In this document: positions 1 through 9,074 of the stretch, piece by piece
How positions within the stretch are numbered: position 1 is the stretch's first letter
Layout: every line of letters begins with the position of its first letter
Source of the DNA: Bacillota bacterium
GTDB lineage: Bacteria > Bacillota > Clostridia > Peptostreptococcales > Anaerovoracaceae
Direction of reading: 5' to 3'
DNA: 64,000 nt
Assembly: GCA_019420525.1 (NCBI GenBank)
Contig: JAHZHA010000023.1
Span: forward strand, 99,012 to 163,011
Position numbers and translations under genes: made by a program
The notes under the pieces: model-generated
The model's database searches: none
What the model saw: the letters and a program-made list of their open reading frames with translations, nothing else
What the model was told of the DNA's origin: nothing

Positions 1-1
1 T

Positions 2-745
2 CTGATTTCCATTCTTAAAAACAGCATCAGCAGCCCAGAAGAGATCGAGCTGAGGCAGAGACTGCTGGAACTGAGGCTGAAGAAAAGAATATATGTCATA
101 AATGTAGAAACTCCGGAAGGCTGTACTACGGAGATGCAGATCGATCTCTTGTCAAAGTTGAAAATGCGCCTCAACCGGAACGCTGTGCTGCTGAACCGGC
201 AGATTATCATCATTTATGATACGATTCGGACGGAACAGGAGTTTCAGACCGGAGTTCTGGGAGAACTGGAGCAGTTCCTGAAACAGGCAGGCTGCAGGGC
301 AAATGTCAGCTATCCTTTCGCGCGGCTTCGTGATCTGTACGGTTATTATCAGCAGACGCTTCACTGCATAAAAATCCGTGAAGCTCTGGGCTTTGAAGAG
401 GTAACGGTGCGTTATGAAGATATCATCGAATATCATATGATTCTCAGCTTCGGAACCAGCGTCGATCTTCGTTTTCTGATTCATGGGGCGGTGAAAATTC
501 TGACAGAGGCGGATAAGGAGAATGATAGCGATTATGTTGCTACACTTTTCACCTATCTGCGCTGCGGAAGGAATTTGAGAGAAGCAGCAAAGCAGATGTC
601 TCTTCATTATAATACGCTGAAATACAGAATTAACCGGATCATCTCCATGACAGGTATCGATTTTGAGGATGAACGGGAAATCTTTAAACTCATGGTGACG
701 GAGCGCGTTATGCGGATTCTGGAAGGAAAGACTCTCCTGGAATAG
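2..745 (+). CDS. PucR/CdaR-like transcriptional regulator, C-terminal part (5' end outside the window)
   Basis: The frame is open from the first bases of the window, so this is the C-terminal ~247 residues of a longer protein; the internal ATG at 134 is not the true start. The last ~60 residues (LREAAKQMSLHYNTLKYRIN and what follows) match the helix-turn-helix of the PucR C-terminal domain family, in which purine-catabolism, sugar-diacid and amino-acid regulators such as PucR and CdaR end. The preceding ~150 residues resemble the GGDEF-like effector region of CdaR-type proteins, which is less certain. It is followed by a strong terminator at 829-873, so it is transcriptionally separate from the heat-shock operon. 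Its target genes are not visible in this window. Confidence 0.75.
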   Translation: MISILKNSISSPEEIELRQRLLELRLKKRIYVINVETPEGCTTEMQIDLLSKLKMRLNRNAVLLNRQIIIIYDTIRTEQEFQTGVLGELEQFLKQAGCRANVSYPFARLRDLYGYYQQTLHCIKIREALGFEEVTVRYEDIIEYHMILSFGTSVDLRFLIHGAVKILTEADKENDSDYVATLFTYLRCGRNLREAAKQMSLHYNTLKYRINRIISMTGIDFEDEREIFKLMVTERVMRILEGKTLLE

Positions 746-828
746 AATCCGGAATGGGCTCAGATCCGCAAAGAAGGAGCAGAAAACGTTTTATCAAGAT
801 ACAAATATTCGAAAAAACGCGGTTTTTT

Positions 829-873
829 CGCGCGGCGCCGGCAGGAATGCCCAGGCGCCGCGCGTTTTTTTTT
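829..873 (+). terminator. Rho-independent terminator after the PucR-like gene
   Basis: An 11-bp GC-only stem pairs CGCGCGGCGCC (829-839) with GGCGCCGCGCG (854-864) around a 14-nt loop and is followed by nine T (865-873). Confidence 0.9.
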
Positions 874-885
874 GTCAGATTATTA

Positions 886-914
886 TTGACAGCGCGTGAT
901 AATGATAGTATATT
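886..914 (+). promoter_or_regulatory. Sigma-A promoter of the hrcA heat-shock operon
   Basis: TTGACA at 886-891, a 17-nt spacer, then TATATT at 909-914. The predicted transcription start near 921 lies just before the CIRCE element, so HrcA bound there would block early transcription. Confidence 0.9.
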
Positions 915-923
915 AAACATAGG

Positions 924-950
924 TTAGCACTCATGAAAGACGAGTGCTAA
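924..950 (+). promoter_or_regulatory. CIRCE operator (HrcA binding site)
   Basis: A perfect inverted repeat, TTAGCACTC (924-932), nine bases, GAGTGCTAA (942-950), identical to the CIRCE consensus. HrcA, encoded directly downstream, represses class I heat-shock genes at this site. No other full CIRCE was noticed in the window. Confidence 0.97.
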
Positions 951-970
951 CAAATAAAGAAGGTGATGTT

Positions 971-2008
971 ATGGATCTCAGCGAAAGAAAACTAAAAATA
1001 TTACAGGCAATCGTCGGAGACTACATCCGGTCTGCTGAGCCTGTTGGTTCGAGAACATTATCTAAGAAGTACGATATGGGCATCAGCGCGGCTACCATCC
1101 GGAATGAGATGTCGGATCTGGAAGAGATGGGGCTTCTGACTCATCCGCATACCTCTGCGGGAAGAGTACCCTCCGATAAAGCTTACCGGCTTTATGTCAA
1201 TTCTCTAATGCAGAGATACGAATTGCCGGAGAGCGAAAAAAAGGTCATCGATGACAGGATTTCTTCCGGCATCGCCGAACTCGACCGGACACTGCAGCGG
1301 GCGTCGCAGATCCTGTCAGAACTGACAAATCTCACGGCTTTTGCCATGACACCCACGCAGGACAGCAACCGGCTGAAATATATTAATATTCTTCCGGTGG
1401 ATACCAGGACTGTCGTGCTTATGATCGTCGCTGAAAGCGGCAAGATCACGAATACCGCAGTGCATCTAAAGACAGATTATGATGCGAAGCAGCTGGAACT
1501 GCTGTCAAAGGTGATGACGCACAATTATAAAGGAAAGAGACTGACGAGTCTGTTGACGCTAGACATCGTCAAGGATCTGGAAAACGACATCGCAGCTTTG
1601 GGCAGAGTGGCGGAAGACATCGTTCCGTCTTTCCTGAAAACGCTGGAGAATATGCTCAATGTCGATCTGTATGTGGAAGGGCTCGACAAAATCTTTTATA
1701 TTCCGGAATATTCCGATTTCAACAGAGCAAAAATGTTCATGGAGATGGTGAGCAGAAAGAAAGAGCTGGAAAATGCTCTGCTGAACAGAGAGAGCGGCGT
1801 GATCATTACGATCGGCGGCGAAAATATCGAAGAGAATATGAAAGAATGCAGCCTGATTACCGCAACATACTGTGTGGACGGAACGTGTGTCGGAAAACTC
1901 GGAGTAGTCGGTCCGACGCGCATGAAATATGATGAGGTCACGTCGGTCATCGAGTATCTGACGCAGAATCTCAATAATGCATTTAAACTGACAGAAGGAG
2001 AAGAATAA
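971..2008 (+). CDS. hrcA: Heat-inducible transcription repressor HrcA
   Basis: Repressor of the class I heat-shock regulon, acting as a dimer on CIRCE and kept active by GroEL in studied species. The 345-residue protein has the N-terminal winged helix with ATIRNEM (41-47) and HTSAGRVPSDKAYR (60-73), both family signatures, followed by a GAF-like dimerisation part. The ATG at 971 is chosen because AAGGTGATG precedes it; the frame extends upstream to a GTG at 944, but that codon lies inside CIRCE. It is the first gene of hrcA-grpE-dnaK-dnaJ, and its TAA overlaps the grpE ATG by one base. It is presumably autoregulated through the CIRCE at 924-950. Confidence 0.97.
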   Translation: MDLSERKLKILQAIVGDYIRSAEPVGSRTLSKKYDMGISAATIRNEMSDLEEMGLLTHPHTSAGRVPSDKAYRLYVNSLMQRYELPESEKKVIDDRISSGIAELDRTLQRASQILSELTNLTAFAMTPTQDSNRLKYINILPVDTRTVVLMIVAESGKITNTAVHLKTDYDAKQLELLSKVMTHNYKGKRLTSLLTLDIVKDLENDIAALGRVAEDIVPSFLKTLENMLNVDLYVEGLDKIFYIPEYSDFNRAKMFMEMVSRKKELENALLNRESGVIITIGGENIEENMKECSLITATYCVDGTCVGKLGVVGPTRMKYDEVTSVIEYLTQNLNNAFKLTEGEE

Positions 2009-2601
2009 TGGCGACAAACGATCAGGTATCGGACATCAGCAGAGAGGAAGAGCTGAAAGACTCTGACGAACTGCAGAAAGATGTGGAATCCCCGGAGCAG
2101 GAGGAAGGGGAAGAGACGGAATCTCAGGAAAAAACGGAACAGGCTGTGCAGCAGACGGCTTCTTCTGAAAACCAGGAGGAAGAAAAGGAAGAGGGCGATG
2201 CCAAATATCTCAGACTGGCAGCTGATTTTCAGAATTATAAAAGAAGAGTAGAAAAGGAAAAATCTGAAATATACGCTTACGCCAACGAGAAGATCGCTCT
2301 CGATATCATCGAAGTGATGGATAATTTTGAAAGAGCACTCCAGCACAGCGAAGAATGCGTCGACAACCAGTTTGCAGAAGGCGTCAGCAAGATTTACAAA
2401 CAGCTGAAGAGCGTGCTGGATAAAAATAATATCGTGGAAATCAAAGCGGAAGGAGAAGATTTCGATCCGAATTTCCACAATGCGGTAACATCGGAAGAAA
2501 ATTCCGAGTTTGAAAGCGGAAAAGTGATTCAGGCTCTGCAGAAAGGGTATACTCTCAACGACAAAGTGATCCGGCCGGCTATGGTAAGAGTAGCCAGATA
2601 G
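2008..2601 (+). CDS. grpE: Nucleotide exchange factor GrpE
   Basis: Cochaperone that releases ADP from DnaK. The 197-residue product has a long acidic, Glu/Gln-rich N-terminal tail (about residues 1-65), then the coiled-coil segment starting near YLRLAADFQNYKRR, and a C-terminal beta domain with the family motif FDPNFHNAV near residue 155. Translation is probably coupled to hrcA (TAATG overlap). The 127-nt gap to dnaK contains a short inverted repeat, CGGGAAC (2609-2615) with GTTCCCG (2625-2631), that could be an mRNA processing or partial attenuation hairpin, but no separate dnaK promoter is evident. Confidence 0.96.
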   Translation: MATNDQVSDISREEELKDSDELQKDVESPEQEEGEETESQEKTEQAVQQTASSENQEEEKEEGDAKYLRLAADFQNYKRRVEKEKSEIYAYANEKIALDIIEVMDNFERALQHSEECVDNQFAEGVSKIYKQLKSVLDKNNIVEIKAEGEDFDPNFHNAVTSEENSEFESGKVIQALQKGYTLNDKVIRPAMVRVAR

Positions 2602-2728
2602 GCGGATGCGGGAACGCGCCGGGAGTTCCCGGGCGAGTCTCATCAATGTGAATAAACGGAGGCGCCGGATACACGACTGCCGAACTTAAAATAAATAAAA
2701 AGAATGTTATCTCAGGAGGTAATATAAA

Positions 2729-4618
2729 ATGGGAAAAATCATCGGTATTGACTTAGGTACAACAAATTCATGCGTAGCGGTTCTCGAAGGCGGCGAACCT
2801 GTCGTAATCACCAATGCGGAAGGAAACAGAACGACTCCTTCTGTAGTAGGTTTTACGAAAAACGGTGAACGTCTCGTAGGTGAAACTGCTAAGAGGCAGG
2901 CGATCACAAATCCTGACAGAACGATCGCATCGATCAAAAGATATATGGGTACGGATCACAAAGTGGAAATCGACGGCAAGGCCTACACGCCTCAGGATAT
3001 TTCCGCGATGACGCTGGCAAAGCTGAAGGCTGATGCAGAAGCTTATCTGGGAGAAAAAGTGTCGGAAGCAGTTATCACAGTTCCTGCATACTTCTCCGAC
3101 AGCCAGAAGCAGGCGACAAAGGATGCCGGAAAGATCGCAGGTCTCGACGTAAAGAGAATCATCAACGAACCTACGGCAGCGGCTCTGGCTTACGGTCTTG
3201 ATAAAGACGAAAGACAGCACAAGATTCTGGTATACGACCTGGGCGGCGGTACATTCGATGTATCAATCCTGGATCTGGGTGACGGCGTATTCGAAGTACT
3301 GGCAACCAACGGCGATACACGCCTGGGCGGCGACGACTTCGACGAAGCGCTGATGAATTTCATCGCTGACAGCTTCAAAAATGAGCACGGTGTGGATCTG
3401 AGACAGGATAAGATGGCTCTTCAGAGACTGAAGGAAGCTGCGGAAAAAGCGAAGAAAGAACTCTCCTCTTCTCAGACAGTCAACGTCAACCTTCCGTTTA
3501 TCACGGTAAATGCAGACGGTCCGCTTCACCTGGATATGGATATCACGAGAGCCAAGTTTGATCAGCTGACTTCAAACCTCGTACAGCGTACCATCGATCC
3601 GATGAAGAAAGCGATGGCAGACGCCGGCGTTACGATGAACGACATCGAAAAGGTAATCCTCGTGGGAGGTTCCACGCGTATCCCTGCAGTTCAGGAAGCC
3701 GTAAAGAAAGTCACAGGCAAAGATCCGTTCAAGGGCATCAACCCGGATGAATGTGTGGCAATCGGCGCCGCTATCCAGGCAGGCGTACTGACAGGCGAAG
3801 TAAACGATGTCCTCCTGCTGGATGTCACTCCGCTGTCTCTGTCCATCGAAACTCTGGGCGGCGTAGCTACCAAGCTCATCGAGAGAAATACGACGATCCC
3901 TACGAAGAAGAGTCAGATCTTCTCCACTGCGGCAGATAACCAGACGGCAGTAGACATTCACGTAGTACAGGGCGAAAGAGAGATGGCTGCGGACAACGTA
4001 ACTCTGGGAAGATTCCAGCTGTCCGGTATTCCGCCTGCAAGAAGAGGTGTTCCTCAGATCGAAGTAACGTTCGACATCGACGTAAACGGTATCGTAAACG
4101 TAAGTGCGAAAGATCTGGGCACCGGAAAAGAACAGAAGATCACAATTTCTTCTTCCAACAAGCTCTCTGAAGATGAAATCAATCAGAAAATCAAAGAAGC
4201 TGAAATGTATGCAGAAGAAGATAAGAAGAAGAAAGAAGCAATCGACGTCAGAAATCAGGGTGAGTCTCTCGTCTACGAGACAGAAAAGACTCTCGGCGAA
4301 CTGGGTGACAAGGTGACTCCGGATATGCTGGCGAAAGTAAATGCTGCAAAAGATGCTCTCAGCCAGGCATTGCAGGGCAATGACGTCGAAGATATCAAGG
4401 CGAAGACACAGGCTCTTACGAATGAATTCCAGCAGCTGTCGCAGATTCTCTACCAGAATGCGCAGACAGCCGGCGCTGATCCGAATGCTGCGGGCGCTGC
4501 AGGTGGTTCTGCTTACGGCGGTTCCGCTTATACGGACAACAGCGGAGCTCAGTCTTCCGGTCCGGCTCATGACAATGTAGTCGATGCTGATTTTGAAGTT
4601 ATCGACGATGACAATTAG
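2729..4618 (+). CDS. dnaK: Hsp70 chaperone DnaK
   Basis: ATP-dependent Hsp70 chaperone of the cytoplasm, working with DnaJ and GrpE. The 629-residue protein shows the actin-like ATPase signatures [13 protein letters not shown] at the N-terminus, [13 protein letters not shown] near residue 170 and [13 protein letters not shown] near 311, then the substrate-binding beta domain, a charged helical lid, and a Gly/Ala-rich tail ending in the usual acidic [14 protein letters not shown] sequence. An excellent ribosome-binding site, AGGAGGTAA, precedes the ATG. Codon choice looks strongly biased, as expected for an abundant protein. It is third in the hrcA operon and under the same CIRCE control. Confidence 0.98.
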   Translation: MGKIIGIDLGTTNSCVAVLEGGEPVVITNAEGNRTTPSVVGFTKNGERLVGETAKRQAITNPDRTIASIKRYMGTDHKVEIDGKAYTPQDISAMTLAKLKADAEAYLGEKVSEAVITVPAYFSDSQKQATKDAGKIAGLDVKRIINEPTAAALAYGLDKDERQHKILVYDLGGGTFDVSILDLGDGVFEVLATNGDTRLGGDDFDEALMNFIADSFKNEHGVDLRQDKMALQRLKEAAEKAKKELSSSQTVNVNLPFITVNADGPLHLDMDITRAKFDQLTSNLVQRTIDPMKKAMADAGVTMNDIEKVILVGGSTRIPAVQEAVKKVTGKDPFKGINPDECVAIGAAIQAGVLTGEVNDVLLLDVTPLSLSIETLGGVATKLIERNTTIPTKKSQIFSTAADNQTAVDIHVVQGEREMAADNVTLGRFQLSGIPPARRGVPQIEVTFDIDVNGIVNVSAKDLGTGKEQKITISSSNKLSEDEINQKIKEAEMYAEEDKKKKEAIDVRNQGESLVYETEKTLGELGDKVTPDMLAKVNAAKDALSQALQGNDVEDIKAKTQALTNEFQQLSQILYQNAQTAGADPNAAGAAGGSAYGGSAYTDNSGAQSSGPAHDNVVDADFEVIDDDN

Positions 4619-4736
4619 TCTCGGTCGGTGATCGGGAATGATGCGGCAGTGCCGCAGAGGAAGAAGTCTGCAGAGGGCTTTTGTCCGGGACTCCAGCCGG
4701 AAAACTGCGCTGAGCAAAGAGAAAAATAAAAATTTC

Positions 4737-4800
4737 TTGAAACGGCGGCAGACATATATTACTATAAGTAAGTCAGACACTCCTCGAAAGGGGAGTGTCT
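4737..4800 (+). promoter_or_regulatory. Possible internal promoter and hairpin between dnaK and dnaJ
   Basis: The 207-nt dnaK-dnaJ gap holds TTGAAA (4737-4742), a 17-nt spacer and a weak TACTAT (4760-4765). Downstream is a perfect 9-bp hairpin pairing AGACACTCC (4775-4783) with GGAGTGTCT (4792-4800), and only 25 nt separate it from dnaJ. There is no T-run, so it does not look like a terminator. It may stabilise or process the mRNA and set the DnaK:DnaJ ratio; that is inference. Confidence 0.35.
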
Positions 4801-4825
4801 TGTACAGTTCGGAGGATAAACAGAA

Positions 4826-6031
4826 ATGGCAGATAAAAGAGACTATTATGAGGTCCTGGGACTGAGCAAGGGAGCCTCGGAGTCGGAGATAAAGAGCGCT
4901 TTCCGTAAGATGGCGATGAAATATCATCCAGACCGGAATCCCGGAGACAAAGAGGCGGAGGAAAAGTTCAAGGAAGTCAACGAAGCCTACAGCATTCTTT
5001 CCGATCCGGAGAAAAAATCGAAGTACGATCAGTTCGGCTTCGCGGGAGTCGATCCTAACGCCGGATTCGGCGGGGGCGGTTTCAGCGGAGGCGGTTTCGA
5101 AGATATCTTCGGAGATCTTTTCGGAGGCATGTTCGGAGGCGGCTTTGGCGGCGGATTCGGCGGCCAGGCCAGAAGAAACAGCAATATGCCGCGAAAAGGA
5201 AAAGATATCCAGAAGCGCCTGACGATCACGTTTGAAGAGGCATATTTCGGCACGAAGAAAAAGATAAAATTAAACAAATATGTAAAATGTAAGGACTGCG
5301 GCGGAACAGGAGCAAAAGAGGGCAGCGGAAAGAAGACGTGTCCTGTCTGCAACGGCAGCGGCCAGGTCAGAAGACAGACCCAGACACCGTTCGGAATGAT
5401 GGCCAATGTGTCAACCTGCGAGCGCTGTGGCGGCACGGGTGAAATCATAGAGAATCCTTGTCCGACGTGCGGTGGTTCGGGAAAAGTGAAAAAAGATGTT
5501 ATCATCGATGTCACGATTCCTGCCGGTGTGGACAACGACTCCGTGGTAAGTGTCCGGGGTCAGGGAGCACCGGGAGAAAACGGCGGTCCGGACGGAGACT
5601 TTTTCGTCATAATCAGTGTACAGCCTCATAAGCTGTTTACGAGATACGGACTCGATCTGGAGCTGGAAATTCCTGTAACATTCGCTCAGGCTGCTCTGGG
5701 AGCAGATGTGGTGATTCCGACCATGGAAGAAAAAGTCACGTATAAGATTCCTGCGGGAACTCAGCCGGGTACGACTTTCCGTCTGAAAGGAAAGGGTGTC
5801 AAGTCTCCTACTGTGTCTTCCATCGTGGGAGATCTCTACGTCAAAGTTCTGCTGGAAGTTCCGACGAAACTCAGCCCAGAACAGAAAAAGCTTCTGAAAG
5901 AGTTCGATGACGGAATGGATACAGATGCCTATACGAAAAAGAAATCGTTTGCGGAGACGGTAAAGGAACTTTTTACCGGAGAAAGTAAAGTGAAATCTCC
6001 TTCTGAAAAAAAGAAGAAAAAAAAGAGATAA
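4826..6031 (+). CDS. dnaJ: Chaperone DnaJ (Hsp40)
   Basis: Cochaperone that delivers substrates to DnaK and stimulates its ATPase. The 401-residue protein has the J domain with HPD at residues 34-36, a long Gly/Phe-rich linker (about 75-125) and four CxxCxGxG zinc-binding repeats: [24 protein letters not shown] and CPTCGGSG. It is therefore a complete class A DnaJ. The C-terminus is very Lys-rich, which is slightly unusual. The start ATG has GGAGGATAA upstream. It is last of the chaperone genes, followed 39 nt later by prmA. Confidence 0.97.
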   Translation: MADKRDYYEVLGLSKGASESEIKSAFRKMAMKYHPDRNPGDKEAEEKFKEVNEAYSILSDPEKKSKYDQFGFAGVDPNAGFGGGGFSGGGFEDIFGDLFGGMFGGGFGGGFGGQARRNSNMPRKGKDIQKRLTITFEEAYFGTKKKIKLNKYVKCKDCGGTGAKEGSGKKTCPVCNGSGQVRRQTQTPFGMMANVSTCERCGGTGEIIENPCPTCGGSGKVKKDVIIDVTIPAGVDNDSVVSVRGQGAPGENGGPDGDFFVIISVQPHKLFTRYGLDLELEIPVTFAQAALGADVVIPTMEEKVTYKIPAGTQPGTTFRLKGKGVKSPTVSSIVGDLYVKVLLEVPTKLSPEQKKLLKEFDDGMDTDAYTKKKSFAETVKELFTGESKVKSPSEKKKKKKR

Positions 6032-6070
6032 AAAGGATACGGCAGAGTACAGCCATTGGCAGGAGCAGAC

Positions 6071-7027
6071 ATGAATTACTATGAAGTGAAAATATATACG
6101 TCACCGGAGGGCATTGAACCTTTGTCCGGCGTTCTGACCATGTTGGGACACGATACTTTTATTACGGAAGATCCGTCGGTGGTAGACGAGTTCCTGGAAA
6201 AGAAAAATCAGTACGACTGGGATTATGTTGACGAGGAAGTTCTGCTGATGGGACAGAGCGAATCGAATATCACCGTTTACATGGAAACCGACGAAAATGC
6301 CATGCATCAGATTCAGGAAATCAGAGCTGCAGTGGCAAAGCTGAAAGAGGACGATCCGCAGGGAATTTACGGAAGTCTGAGAGTCGAAGACCGCCTGGTC
6401 TGCGACGATGACTGGAAAGACCGCTGGAAACAGTATTTCAAACCGGCCAGAATTACGGATACGATCGTCGTCAAACCTTCCTGGGAAGAATACGAGCCTC
6501 AGGAGGGTGACAAAATTATCGAAATCGATCCGGGAATGGCCTTTGGAACAGGTACACATCCCACTACAAAAATGTGTATCCGCCTTCTGGAAAAATATAT
6601 CGAAAGTGAAAAGGATATCGTTTTGGATCTGGGTTGCGGTTCCGGCATCCTGTCCATCGCGGCAGCACTGTGCGGGTCGGAGAGTGTCAAAGGTGTGGAT
6701 ATCGATCCCGACGCGGCAGCTGCTTCTCTGGAAAATGCAGAAAAAAATCACCTTACCGACCGTATCGAGATACGTCAGGGTGACGTGACGAAAGGTCTGG
6801 GATTTACGGCCGACATTATCGTCGCCAATCTCATCGCGGATCTGATTATAGGCCTTTCCGGAGATATTGCAAAACATCTGTCGGGCAGGAAGATTTTTAT
6901 CTCTTCCGGAATTCTGGCGGAAAAATGCGATAAAGTAGTATCCGCTCTAGAAGAGGACGGATTCTGCATTCTGGAAATTCTTGAAGAAGAAGAGTGGTGT
7001 GCCGTTGCGGCTCAGCTGAAAGCATAG
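6071..7027 (+). CDS. prmA: Ribosomal protein L11 methyltransferase PrmA
   Basis: S-adenosylmethionine-dependent methyltransferase that modifies ribosomal protein L11. The 318-residue protein has a short N-terminal substrate-recognition domain and a Rossmann methyltransferase domain with IDPGMAFGTGTHPTT, the SAM motif LDLGCGSGILSIA and NLIADLI, all typical of PrmA. The ATG at 6071 has GGCAGGAG at the correct distance; an in-frame TTG 15 nt earlier is less likely. It follows dnaJ as in many Firmicutes. The usual next gene, rsmE, is absent here. Confidence 0.93.
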   Translation: MNYYEVKIYTSPEGIEPLSGVLTMLGHDTFITEDPSVVDEFLEKKNQYDWDYVDEEVLLMGQSESNITVYMETDENAMHQIQEIRAAVAKLKEDDPQGIYGSLRVEDRLVCDDDWKDRWKQYFKPARITDTIVVKPSWEEYEPQEGDKIIEIDPGMAFGTGTHPTTKMCIRLLEKYIESEKDIVLDLGCGSGILSIAAALCGSESVKGVDIDPDAAAASLENAEKNHLTDRIEIRQGDVTKGLGFTADIIVANLIADLIIGLSGDIAKHLSGRKIFISSGILAEKCDKVVSALEEDGFCILEILEEEEWCAVAAQLKA

Positions 7028-7085
7028 ACAGACGGATGCCGGTTCTATACTCCGGAACGGCTGTTGTGTTGGTCTGGAGGGTTAT

Positions 7086-7667
7086 ATGAATTTTGCCGGG
7101 ATAATTTTGCTTGCCATAGGTCTGAGCATGGACGCCTTTGCTGTTTCAGTCTGTAAGGGCCTGGCTATGAAAAAGGCGGATATCAGGGGAATGGTCATCT
7201 GCGGAGCCTGGTTCGGCGGTTTTCAGGCGCTGATGCCGCTGACAGGATTCTTCTTGGGAGCGCTGTTTGCCAGTGCCATCGAGGCGGCAGACCACTGGAT
7301 CGCTTTTGCTCTGCTGGGATTTATCGGCGCAAACATGCTGAAAGAGGCTTTTGAACAGGATAACGCGGAAAGCTGCAGCGATGAAGTCAACGGCGATCTG
7401 TCAGCCAGAATTATGTTCGTGATGGCGGTGGCTACATCAATCGATGCCCTGGCAGCGGGAATTTCTCTGGCGATGGCCGGAGGCATCCGGATACTGCCGA
7501 CGGTGGCGGTAATCGGAATCACTACATTTATTTTGTCTGCGGCAGGGGTGAAAGTCGGAAATATCTTCGGGAGCAGATTTGAAAAAAAAGCACAATTTGC
7601 AGGCGGGATTATTCTGATTCTGCTGGGCGTGAAAATCCTGATGGAGCATCTGGGATTTCTCTCATAA
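7086..7667 (+). CDS. mntP: Manganese efflux pump MntP
   Basis: A 193-residue, six-helix inner-membrane protein of the MntP (YebN) family, which exports Mn(II). The two family signatures with conserved acidic residues are visible: GLSMDAFAVSV near residue 16 and TSIDALAAGIS in the second half, reflecting the internal duplication typical of the family. A GGAGG ribosome-binding site precedes the ATG. The 58-nt gap to prmA is too short for a yybP-ykoY manganese riboswitch. A terminator follows at 7722-7749. The substrate is assigned from the family only. Confidence 0.88.
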   Translation: MNFAGIILLAIGLSMDAFAVSVCKGLAMKKADIRGMVICGAWFGGFQALMPLTGFFLGALFASAIEAADHWIAFALLGFIGANMLKEAFEQDNAESCSDEVNGDLSARIMFVMAVATSIDALAAGISLAMAGGIRILPTVAVIGITTFILSAAGVKVGNIFGSRFEKKAQFAGGIILILLGVKILMEHLGFLS

Positions 7668-7721
7668 TTGCATTGCCTGATCCTGAAAAAACGGAAGAAA
7701 TACATAAAATATTTAAAAAAT

Positions 7722-7749
7722 GAAAATGGCTGCATCTGCAGCCATTTTC
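7722..7749 (+). terminator. Terminator after mntP
   Basis: An 11-bp stem pairs AAAATGGCTGC (7723-7733) with GCAGCCATTTT (7738-7748) around ATCT. The T-tract is short. Confidence 0.7.
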
Positions 7750-7842
7750 TGATTTGAGGGAGAGAAGATTGCAGTCGAAATCTCCATGTGGTAAGATAAA
7801 ATCCATCGGATGGTGAAAACGGCCTATTCTTATGGAGATATA

Positions 7843-7851
7843 TGATAAAAT
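7843..7851 (+). promoter_or_regulatory. Possible extended -10 promoter of the XpaC-like gene
   Basis: TGA followed by TAAAAT (7846-7851) fits an extended -10 element. No convincing -35 box is seen. It would start transcription near 7858, consistent with translation from 7880. Confidence 0.35.
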
Positions 7852-7879
7852 ACAGGGGATTCAGAGGGGAATCGAAATT

Positions 7880-9016
7880 ATGATGAAAAAACTGGAAAAA
7901 TTCAGGAGAGAAAACGCCGGTCTTTACTGGTGTATCGTAGTGCTCACATTTATAACAGGTCTGTGGCCTGTAGGGATTTTTCTCATCGTGACTGCAAATC
8001 TGCGGACCGGCGATGACATGGAAGAGAGAGAACAGCCTTATGCTCCGAATCAGGAAGTTCCGTTTTCTCAGCCGGAACCGCCCCGTACTCCGGGGAAAAA
8101 CAGAAATCCGAAGTCTATGCTGAGGAAGACGACGGGCAATCTTCTCATAGTTGCAGGAGGGATCTTTGCTCTGGCATTTTTCATAGCGGGTATCGATCAG
8201 TTCCTTCTGTGGATGCCGGAATATCCGCTGGATGCGGTAAGAGACAGCTACGTGGAATTTCTCTTTATGGGAATTTCTTTGTGTGTAGTTCTGATGGGAA
8301 TCATCCGCAACCGCAGAGCGGAGCGTTACCGCAATTATGTCGCGATGCTCCGCGGGAGAGATGCGGCCGGTTTCAGAGAAATCGCAAAAGCATCTTCCTA
8401 TTCGCTGCGTACCGTGAAAGGTGATCTGCAGGACATGGTCAATGCCGGAATTTTCGGAAAAGACGCATGGCTCGATTATACAGCGGGCTGTCTCATTCTG
8501 ACGCCTGAAGGACGGCGCGCTGCGGAAAAGCGCAGAATGCAGGAAGAGGAAGAGAGAAAAAAGAAAGACAGAAGCAGAAATCAGGACGATCGGGAACAGC
8601 TGAAAAACGAGGAAATCCTGGCGGAAATCCGCAGTCTGAATGAAGAAATCGTCAATCCGGCGATCTCGGATAAGACAGACAGGATCGAAAGAATCACCCG
8701 TCAGATTTTTGAGCATCAGGGAGATTCACCGGAGACAGACCGGAAGCTGCGCTCTTTTCTCGACTATTATCTTCCTACAACGCTGAAAATGCTGCGTACA
8801 TACCGCGAACTGGAACAGCAGAATATTCAGGGAGAAAATATAAATACCACCATGAGAAAAATAGAAGAAATCATGGGAAAAGTTGCAGCTGGCTTTGAGA
8901 AACAGCTGGATAACCTTTATCAGAATGATATGCTGGATATCACGTCGGACATCGCGGTGATGGAACAGATGATGATCCGGGACGGGCTTTCCGGCGGAGA
9001 AGGCCTGAAATTATAA
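7880..9016 (+). CDS. XpaC-family membrane protein with an added winged-helix-like segment
   Basis: The C-terminal ~130 residues (around FLDYYLPTTLKMLRTYREL and the following helices) match the XpaC family, named for 5-bromo-4-chloroindolyl phosphate hydrolysis in Bacillus and often found beside TelA-type proteins; the biochemical role is unknown. The 378-residue product starts with one membrane helix (about residues 15-40), has a proline-rich stretch and two more helices (about 90-150), then a ~60-residue helix-turn-helix-like segment with AKASSYSLRTVKGDLQDMV, then a charged Lys/Glu linker before XpaC. The ATG at 7880 has AGAGGGGA nine bases upstream; an ATG at 7832 has no such site. No TelA gene is adjacent. 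Confidence 0.7.
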   Translation: MMKKLEKFRRENAGLYWCIVVLTFITGLWPVGIFLIVTANLRTGDDMEEREQPYAPNQEVPFSQPEPPRTPGKNRNPKSMLRKTTGNLLIVAGGIFALAFFIAGIDQFLLWMPEYPLDAVRDSYVEFLFMGISLCVVLMGIIRNRRAERYRNYVAMLRGRDAAGFREIAKASSYSLRTVKGDLQDMVNAGIFGKDAWLDYTAGCLILTPEGRRAAEKRRMQEEEERKKKDRSRNQDDREQLKNEEILAEIRSLNEEIVNPAISDKTDRIERITRQIFEHQGDSPETDRKLRSFLDYYLPTTLKMLRTYRELEQQNIQGENINTTMRKIEEIMGKVAAGFEKQLDNLYQNDMLDITSDIAVMEQMMIRDGLSGGEGLKL

Positions 9017-9022
9017 GCGAAA

Positions 9023-9046
9023 GAAAGGCGGAGCAATCCGCCTTTC
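9023..9046 (+). terminator. Hairpin between the XpaC-like gene and mtaB
   Basis: A 10-bp stem of GAAAGGCGGA and TCCGCCTTTC closed by a GCAA tetraloop (9033-9036). There is no T-run after it, so it may be a weak terminator or an mRNA-stabilising element. Confidence 0.5.
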
Positions 9047-9074
9047 GGCAGTTATGACAGGAAACGGAAAAAAT

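Noticed and set aside
3572..4927. Long minus-strand open frame of ~450 codons opposite dnaK
   Set aside because: A shadow created by biased codon use in dnaK; composition is Arg/Ser/Leu-rich with no recognisable domain.
7028..7085. yybP-ykoY manganese riboswitch expected before mntP
   Set aside because: The gap is only 58 nt, too short for that riboswitch, and no matching motif is visible.
7223..8716. Long minus-strand open frame of ~500 codons opposite mntP and the XpaC-like gene
   Set aside because: No start signal or domain; it crosses an intergenic terminator and is antisense to well-supported genes.
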